A stretch of 64,000 nucleotides of DNA, taken from positions 6,034,897 through 6,098,896 of the forward strand of contig NW_024744357.1 in NCBI RefSeq assembly GCF_018991925.1. Reading direction: 5' to 3'. The DNA is from Homarus americanus. Lineage: Eukaryota > Arthropoda > Malacostraca > Decapoda > Nephropidae. This document shows positions 56,674 through 64,000 of this stretch, in pieces (positions within the stretch are counted from its first letter, which is position 1; the number at the start of each line of letters is the position of its first letter). The notes beneath the pieces are model-generated. The model did not search any database and was not told where the DNA came from. It saw only the letters and a program-made list of their open reading frames with translations. The translations under genes were made by a program, and so were the position numbers.

Positions 56674-57056
56674 TACTGTACTGTAGCAGTAAATCATATT
56701 ACAACACAGAGGTACTACACACATTTTCAGAAGATTATATCAAATAGATTGTTTATTACAGTATAATTATAGTAAAGGTTAACATGACAAATACATATAA
56801 ATACAATATACTGTACAGTACAGTACATAAAATGGTAAGATTAGCATATAGACATGAAAAAAGTAAAACCAAGAGAAATTTGTTGTACAAAATTAAAATA
56901 TTTGAATAATTATAAATGTGAATAAATATACAGTAATGTACAGTATCCTTAAAGAATACCATAAACACACATGACCATTACATGCATGAAGTTCTTGATG
57001 TTTAATGTTGATAAAACATATTGTGACATTAGAGAGGGTATAAAAGTGAAACTTAA

Positions 57057-57219
57057 GGTGTGTCCACACGTGCGCACATTTTTGTCACCAACAGGTGATC
57101 AACAAGACGAAATGAGGCACAGGGTTCCGACTCTGATAGGGTGCGGCACTGTGCACTGGATCCGTGTTTCCTCTTGTTGATCACATGTTGGCGACAAAAT
57201 GTACACACGTAAACACACC
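57057..57219. mobile_element. Foldback element, 163 bp (GGTGTG...CACACC)
   Basis: The left arm GGTGTGTCCACACGTGCG, then TTGTCACCAACAGGTGATCA, pairs with the right arm TGATCACATGTTGGCGACAA and CACACGTAAACACACC. Arms are about 60 bp. Flanks are TTAA on the left and TTTAA on the right, so a TTAA target is possible but not certain. No coding content. Confidence 0.8.
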
Positions 57220-57559
57220 TTTAAACTTGCATACACACCTGTTCTCAATATGAAATGTAGAGTTACATTACAATACTGCATATCTATATTTGCAAGCTTT
57301 CATTTACTGTCCATAATTTTTACTAAAATTCCTAATTTTGGGACTTGCTATGCTTCACTAAGTTTCTTCTAAGATTACAAACTGTATTTTCCTTTACCAC
57401 AAATGTATGACATCAGAAGTTATAGTACATACAATATTAAGTACATTGTTTCAGTTCTGCACTTCACATTAACCAGAAAATGTTGCAATTCTTGAAAGTT
57501 TGTTCTTCTCTTGCAGGTTATTTCTGTGTCTAGTAATGATCTCTTGCTTTATTCCGCAG

Positions 57560-57594
57560 AAGGTAGTTCAGGGCCACGACTAGGAGTAACGTGA
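57560..57594 (+). CDS. Candidate proximal terminal exon of the ZNRF3-like gene
   Basis: After a TTCCGCAG acceptor the sequence joins in phase 1 to the previous exon and reads EGSSGPRLGVT then TGA (57592-57594). It is very short, and support comes only from the acceptor, the phase and the stop. An alternative terminal exon at 60335 also fits. The sequence downstream is AT-rich and contains possible polyadenylation signals (ATTAAA near 57703, AATAAA near 58051). Confidence 0.45.
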
Positions 57595-60334
57595 CGTACG
57601 GACTATCGCTGTCTCCTGCTTTCCTTCACCGGAAGTCCCCACGCAAGTGCATTGTGATATGTGCTGCTTGTTGAACATTATCTAATATGACATTATAAAA
57701 TGTTATTAAACAGACTAGCACAGAAGCAGTAAAAGACTGTACAGAACAGTACTCTAATACTAAAAATAACATTGGACCACTAGTCAGTTTTTCTATAATA
57801 CAATACAGTACCAGTTTATGAGATTGGTGATGTAGGATCCCAATTAACCATAATCTTTTACCAAGGGTGTGTTATATTCATACATTTGGTTATTCCATTG
57901 TTCAACTGTGAACACTAGAAAAAATATAAATGCCTACATGTGCCCAGAAGCCAGGAATTTAGTTATGGCCTGCACCTACCCACCACCACCACAAGAAAAT
58001 AGTGGTGTCCAGTTTCCCAGCTGATTGAAAACACTGCTGGGAGAAGTTATTGAAATAAAACAAGTGTATTTTATATGACTGAGGTAACACTGAGAACAAA
58101 CAGTGATATGTACACCCTAAATCAACACAAGTGTAAAGTAACCAGATAATGTACAAACAAACACATGGGTATTGTTCTAGCACTCTTACTGTCTTTATTC
58201 CTCAGAGTTCACTGGACTTGAAATGTTGCCAGTGAATGCTCAAAAGTACAGTACTGTGTGGAATCTTATTTCAACTGGCATTCAAAAGAGAACTTTGAAA
58301 CAAAAAATATGACAAAGAAAAGAGGACCATTCTTCCCATGGTTGATTTGTCAAACCTCAAGATACCTTATCAGTTCAGTGTTACAGAGTACATACAGTAG
58401 TGGAGTGAGGTGTAAACAAGATATATTAATGTTTACCCGTGAATAAGGGACATTTGTAATCTTTGTGTTTCTGACAATCATTTTTGTATATGTATTGTCA
58501 AAGAAATTTTTTCTTAAAAACAACATACCTTACTCAATACAAGTGTTTAGAGTATGATTCTGAGTGTTTTTGTCAAACTTTTAGGGAGGACTCTTTCCCA
58601 GGATGTAAAACAATATACCAATGGGATTATTTATATCTCGAGGGTTAGTTGATTTCCCTGTAATTTCGGCGCTGGCATATCGGGTTAAGGTGTTTAAAAT
58701 ATTAACATACCGAAACCTTAATGCCAGTTGTGACACGTTCAATTTTCTCAGCCATGGGTGTGGGAAATTGAGCCTTCCAGAAAGTGCTCATATGGCTCAT
58801 GAGGGCTGATCTGGGCATCTGGGCACTTGTTTTGAGACCCTGCCCAGAAATGTGCAAGGTTTCAAGAATTCCAGTGCAAAGTGCACTGTTGTACAAGCCA
58901 TGCAAACTGTATCGTAAGCCTAGTACAAGACAGATTCACTAGAACCAAAGAGACAATAGTCACCTCATTAAACATTTTCTAGTCCTTTTATGTGTTTTTT
59001 GAAACTCAGATACATTTCATGTGGATCAGGGCTCATGTTGACTAGATGTATATAGAGTCAGAAAATGGAGACAGAATTATGCAATTGGTGATTTCTACAA
59101 ATTCCATTACCATGAAGATAAGATACAGCAGTTTTCCTTTACTTCACCAGGAACTACTTCCCTGTTATGTACATAATAAAGAATCTCACCACAGGTTCAC
59201 TTTACTAACCAAACATGTTGATTCTTTATTATATACACGACTAAGTGTCTTATTAAACATAGCTAATAAACAATAAAATCAATACAAAGTAACGCCAAGT
59301 AAATGTATATATATATACAGTTTTGTTAGATCTTCACAGATATATAAATAATTTAATGAAAAATGGCAAGGAATACCTTTCTTAATAAGAAATCAGTTAT
59401 TCTCTTTTGATCTTCAAGGTTAAGAATATCAGTCCAGGCAAAACTGATGATGGCAGGTCGAGATAAATAGTAAGATTGAAACGACCAGATTAGTGGAATT
59501 GTATAACAACTCCTGTGGTGTTTACAATACAGTAAAGTATATGAAAGACAGGCGAGTATTTTCACCCTCGGGCTCTGAGGAGATGACCTTTACAGTATTC
59601 ACAGTATCTCTGATATTATGTTTCAAAATTCACCCATATCAGTATAATGTTTATTAACTAGCCACAATATATTCCATGGAAACTTGATTCTGAGATTGGT
59701 CAAATAATTAAAGTATAAATTTAACTTCGTGTGTTGAAAACATATGTAATTATGGCTGGGTAATAACCATTTTTCTGCACCACTCTTGTTTTATCAACAA
59801 ACTATTGCATCTTTGATCCACAACCTAACCTAAGTGCCTTTACATGCAGTTCAAGCATTTATAACATTAAGTGTTCTAAGATTTAAGATAAACTACGGTA
59901 GGTCATAAGTACAGTACTGATATGTATAAAGTTTGAGGAAGTGAATGTTATGGATTGACCTCAACGTGCCATACACTACTGAAACTGGTTATTCGTGGCT
60001 CTATCTGTGGAAAATACCAATACGTACATACTGTATAATCAAATCTACTGCCAAATATTAATGAGAGCTTAGTTATGTACCACAAATGATGTAGATAGAT
60101 AATTAATAAAAGTAAGTTTTCCATTGTAATACTGCTGAGTCAGACATAGTGTGGTTTCTGGATACTGTATAAAGTTTTATAAGATGAACCACAAGTCAGC
60201 AAGTGTACAGTTCTTCCCGCCTTGTCTGTATAAAAGATGACGAATATAAAGTGTCTTTGACTTGAATGAGAGGTAATGAGATGAGCAATTTGCCTCCTGG
60301 TGTAACTGTGTGTTAAGGTTCATTTCTCTTCTAG
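57595..60334. other. 3' UTR or last intron of the ZNRF3-like gene, no gene recognised
   Basis: AT-rich, with several AATAAA/ATTAAA sites. It has no long open frames with family signatures. It is UTR if the proximal terminal exon is used and intron if the distal one is used. Confidence 0.45.
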
Positions 60335-60471
60335 TGGAAGGGAAAATGAGCCGAACGGATGTACTATTCCAGGCTCAAATTGCTGCTCTCGTCGCAAGTG
60401 TTGTTAGTATTTCCGAAGAGGTGCTATATGATCTATATTTTTTATTGTTCTTGTTGCATGAACTAGTGTAA
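60335..60471 (+). CDS. Candidate distal (alternative) terminal exon of the ZNRF3-like gene
   Basis: A TTCTCTTCTAG acceptor is followed by an open frame that fits phase 1 of the exon ending at 55890. It would add VEGKMSRTDVLFQAQIAALV, then ASVVSISEEVLYDLYFLLFL and LHELV before TAA (60469-60471), making a protein of about 838 residues from the first visible exon. The end is hydrophobic and could form a short helix. AT-rich sequence with ATTAAA (near 60530) follows. It could instead be chance sequence in 3' UTR; RNA data would decide. Confidence 0.35.
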
Positions 60472-61890
60472 ATTTAATATATTTTGTACTGGTTGTACAT
60501 TTCTCATATAATTTATTATAAGTTATACATTAAATAAGAGGAATGAAATGTAGTTGAGTTTTATTATAAAATGGTCCACATGATGTATGGCCTCAATGTA
60601 CACGTCAGTTGCAGAGTTTGAATTACGGTACGTCTGACATTGTTATCTTAATATAATTCACAAGTTTAAAATGTAGTGGTTTCTGAGATGGTTCATACAA
60701 AAACTTAAGTAGCTATGGGAACTGCTTTTGGTTCCGTCACCAAATTATACACAATACACGGATACAGTATTTTGGTGGTGCTGCCTCATTCTGGGAGTAA
60801 GATTATACTTATCACCTGTATTTTACTAAGCTTCAAAACAGTATAAGTATATAACTACAGTTGTTATTGGTATTTATGGCCGCATGTTCCTTAAGTTACT
60901 GTACCATGCAGGTGATTGTCAACGTGTCTGTTGTACTCGGCCGGAAAGGAGTCTTATATATCATGTGCTCTGACTAGGATCAAAGATGTATATATGATGT
61001 GTATAGATGGTTATGAAAGGTGGAACATGTTTGTTAAGGTGATATGATGATGATGATGAATTCTAGCACAATACCTAACACCTTCCAGCTCAAAGACAAC
61101 AAGGACAACACACTCTAACACTGGACAATGAAGGTCGGGACAAAGGACTCACTAAACCACCAGCTGAAAAGTGGTGAAATGATGGATACCTTATTGTGAT
61201 GGAAAACATGAAGCAGAGCCATTTGTTTGTGATGTCACACACATAGGAAATACCTGTACTTCTTTACACAGAGGGTGTGGTGGTAGTGGTAGACCTATGG
61301 ACTGGTCTACCAGCCCAAGCTGTGATGGTAGTGGTAGACCTATGGACTCGTCTACTACCAGAAGAATAATAGTCAACATCATATTTGCGACAAAGGATGC
61401 AAATTTGTCCTCCCAAAACCCTGCCTTAAGCTACTTAAGCATGGTCTAGACAAGTAAAAAGGAAGGAAATGCACTCACTCCCATACTCTGCTCTGTTTTT
61501 CATCTTTGAAAAATGGTACAAGCAGTAGGGCGAAGTGCACATACTGTACACACACACATTCAAGGAACAAGGAAGTTAGAACACAATCAAATCAAGAGAC
61601 TGAGCTCAGATCTGGTCAACACCAACCAACAATGGGGAAAGGTCGTGAGATTTTTTAGACAGGAAAATGGTCCACCAACACCTAAAAATGTACCGGATCC
61701 AGATAGAACAAATACAAAACAGTTGGCCCAGATGGGATGGCACAAACACAGGTCCAACTGACAGCACCACATATTGCAGCACCACCTGTGCAGCCAAAAC
61801 GCACATCAGTGACGGCCCCAACCTACACTGGCCCCTATCGACTCAGTGGCTCACACCAACGGCAGCAAGTGGAATGGGCTTGTACCCCAT
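60472..61890. other. Stretch with no supported gene
   Basis: AT-rich sequence. An imperfect direct repeat of TGGTAGTGGTAGACCTATGG lies at 61269-61350. Part of 61650-61890 may belong to the LINE that follows. Confidence 0.45.
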
Positions 61891-62912
61891 GATGCATGAA
61901 AGCAAAGTGCCATACTTTGCAGAATTGGCCAAAGAAAATTATTATTTGTTTCTTGCTTTGACAGAAGCTCACTAAAACAAGAATAAATTAGATGCAGAAG
62001 TGAAAATGCAAAATTTTACTGTTTCACACAGATAGGGCAGACAGAAGCCATGGTGGAGTAGCATTGTATATAAGGGAGGACCTGGTAATGGGTGTGCATG
62101 TATTACTATTAACATCAGATGGCATGCATGATACCCTGGCCATAGAACTAAAAAGGAGTGTTGGTGGTACAGCGTAACTCTCACCAATAAGTCAAGGGTT
62201 CGAGCCTCAGCTCAGGCACACGTAAGAAGGGTTTTACCCAGTGTGACCCTCACTACCAAACATCACAGGTTTCCTGGTCCCAGTTTCTTCCCATACTAAC
62301 ACTGGATAAAACAACTGCCCGAAAGGCTAGTAAGCTGATAAGTGGTGAAAATTATATAAAAAATTATACCCTGTATATAGTAGCCTCAATATACCGTCCC
62401 CCAAAGTCTAATATGCAACAGTTCACTGAAACACTTGGCCAACTGGCACAGACACTAAAGGTGACATCACACTACCACTTTTTTCATAAACTTTACCGAT
62501 TTCCATCGTTTTTTCCACAAATTTTCAAGTTTTCTAGCCTGTCTCGCTCAGACGAAACGTATCATTTCTGCCTGACTGGTTTGCGCCAATTTCTGAGATC
62601 AAGTCATGATCTATACTAGAAAATGAGGATTTTCATACATACTGTAAAATAAATATCAAACCAAGTAAAATAACAAAATTAATTTAAAAAATATTCAGTA
62701 CAGTATTGCATTTTTAATCAATTGTCTCACCCAGCTGCTTGACCATTATACTGTACTAATGTCTTGGAGAATATCAAGAGTGGCAAAAATATGGATATGG
62801 TCTACCTTGATTTTTCCAAAGCTTTTGACACCGTGGACCACAGAGTCCTCCTACACAATGAGAAGGTTGGCACTTGGATATACACTAAGACCTCATCAAC
62901 TGTTGTCCCAGT
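61890..62912 (+). pseudogene. Decayed LINE (endonuclease, then RT) broken by insertions
   Basis: In order: ELAKENYYLFLALTEAHLNK, RADRSHGGVALYIREDLVMG and HDTLAIELK (AP endonuclease). Then there is an interruption of about 170 bp, then VASIYRPPKSNMQQFTETLG, a second interruption of about 300 bp, and GKNMDMVYLDFSKAFDTVDH (RT block A). The rest of the RT is missing. The first interruption contains a tRNA-like B box. The whole is dead. Confidence 0.78.
62165..62345 (+). mobile_element. tRNA-like SINE fragment inside the LINE
   Basis: GGTGGTACAGCGTAACTCTC is A-box-like, and GGTTCGAGCC is a B box about 30 bp later. A non-tRNA body ends at AGCTGATAAGTGGTG, where the endonuclease frame resumes. I saw no clear target duplication. 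Confidence 0.55.
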
Positions 62913-63171
62913 TTATGTTGTTATGTTATTACAATGATACCATTTCTGCACCAAAGCTCCACAAAACGTTGTGTAAAATCATTATTAAGCTGTTGGTTAG
63001 ACAGTACTATTTACTCCTCGCAACATTTTCTGTTGCCTGCCTAGTGATGATGCACAACGTCGCTGTGGAGTATCAGTCTCGCTTACGCCTCTGCCGAGTG
63101 TGGATGCGTTGTGTGTTCCGTGTACCTCGTGTTCACCTCGTTTATGTTGTTGCTCTAATTTGCCCATTGAA

Positions 63172-63945
63172 ATGGCTTCAAAACGACCAGCACGCGAGTC
63201 TGCGAGTTGCAAGAAGCAACAAAGAAGATGGATGTATTACGTCGCATTGAAGACGGCAAGCATGCTGTTGATATAGGGGTAGTGTTGGGATTACCCATTA
63301 CTAAGGTATGTATTATTTGTGTTAATGTCAACAAAATTAAGACCAGTGTCAGAAGTGCTTCATCGTTGAGAACTACTTAGACAAGTCACACTCGTAGTGG
63401 AGTGATGGAGAAAATGCTCACAATGTGGACAAAAGACAAAAATCAACACAATGCTCCTGTGAGTTTGATGGTTATGCAATGCAAGGCCAAGTCCTTGTTT
63501 GACTATTTACAGGCCAAGGAAAGTGAAGGCTCTAAACACGAAGAGTTTAATGCCAGAATGCCAGCCGAGGTTGATTTCAATGTTTTAAGCAACGGTACAG
63601 TTTTCATAATATCAAAGTGACTGGTGAGGCAGCCAGTGCTGACACCGTAGCTGCAAAAAATTTTATCCCAGAGCTTAAGGAAATGGTCGAGTAGGAGGGG
63701 AGGGGGGGGGTACTTGCCCAAACAAGTGCTTAAAGTTGACAAGATCAAGCTTCTTTGGAAGCATATGCCCGACAGGACATACAATGCCCAAAAGGAAAGA
63801 ACTACTCCTGGCTTTAAAGCCACGGGATACGCTTCAAGCGACTTCAAGATGAAGCCTCTCCTGATTTCACATGCTGCTATCCCTCGTACCTTAAAATGGT
63901 ATTCTCAGGATCATGAACCTTTTGTGCTGTTAGTATTTTAAACTT
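63172..63945 (+). pseudogene. Tigger/pogo (TIGD1-like) transposase, N-terminal half, decayed
   Basis: It begins MASKRPARESASCKKQQR, shifts frame, then reads MDVLRRIEDGKHAVDIGVVL and GLPITK (pogo-type helix-turn-helix). MLTMWTKDKNQHNAPVSLMV, QCKAKSLFDYLQAKESEGSK follows (CENP-B-type DNA-binding domain). Next is VTGEAASADTVAA, then YLPKQVLKVDKIKLLWKHMP and DRTYNAQKERTTPGFKA, where Tigger has the first catalytic Asp (FNVDETGL). That Asp is kept but the next residue, normally Glu, is Lys. It ends at 63941 with the catalytic core truncated. It is dead. Confidence 0.85.
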
Positions 63946-64000
63946 GCTCTGTCAATCAATCAAATACAATATTAATAATATTGTTTGTGTGTGTTTTTAA

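Noticed and set aside
62759..63250. A 163-codon plus-strand host protein
   Set aside because: It crosses from a LINE RT remnant into the leader of the Tigger remnant; the real codons are in other frames.

Overview
The window is animal nuclear DNA, and the best fit is a decapod crustacean (crab-like). It has split genes with GT/AG introns and dense micro- and minisatellites, including TTAGG runs (the arthropod telomere unit). It also has several decayed non-LTR retrotransposons of types I recognise from decapod genomes. The organism is an inference from these traits; no sequence search was possible. No rRNA gene, genuine tRNA gene, CRISPR array or bacterial-type operon is visible.

One host gene accounts for all the convincing coding exons: a plus-strand homolog of the transmembrane RING E3 ubiquitin ligases ZNRF3/RNF43, which in vertebrates remove Frizzled/LRP6 Wnt receptors from the cell surface. 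The 5' end (signal peptide and first ectodomain exons) is not in the window. The visible exons are 11420-11456, 12588-12716, 39282-39448, 40263-40410, 49157-49459, 49849-49990, 50210-50940 and 55167-55890, followed by one of two candidate terminal exons (57560-57594 or 60335-60471). All junction phases agree, giving a partial protein of about 804 or 838 residues: ectodomain, one membrane helix, a Lys/Gly/Glu low-complexity linker, a RING-H2 domain, and a long tail with Gly-Tyr repeats and His-rich repeats. The intron between the second and third visible exons is 26.5 kb and is mostly repeats.

Layout. 1-5003: an indel-rich second copy of 8851-12185, ending in a long ATT tract at a 100-N gap (5004-5103), probably an unmerged contig overlap. 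5104-8850: GA tract, two minisatellites and the 3' half of a LINE. 8851-12716: the better copy of the duplicated segment and two ZNRF3-like exons. 12717-39281: the giant intron, with a SINE, LINE fragments and large minisatellites (25-bp, 33-bp, 62-bp and 24-bp units). 39282-50940: core exons, plus a hAT-type MITE and an unusual LINE C-terminus. 50941-60500: tail exons, a Tigger-type deletion derivative and a foldback element. 60500-64000: a LINE with nested insertions and a decayed Tigger/pogo transposase.

Most long open frames in the window are by-products of tandem repeats whose period is a multiple of three and are not listed as genes. I found no convincing new multi-gene system. The most interesting biology is the ZNRF3-like tail (PPGY and SP-rich Gly-Tyr repeats), its two possible C-termini, and the evidence of how repeats formed and expanded here.
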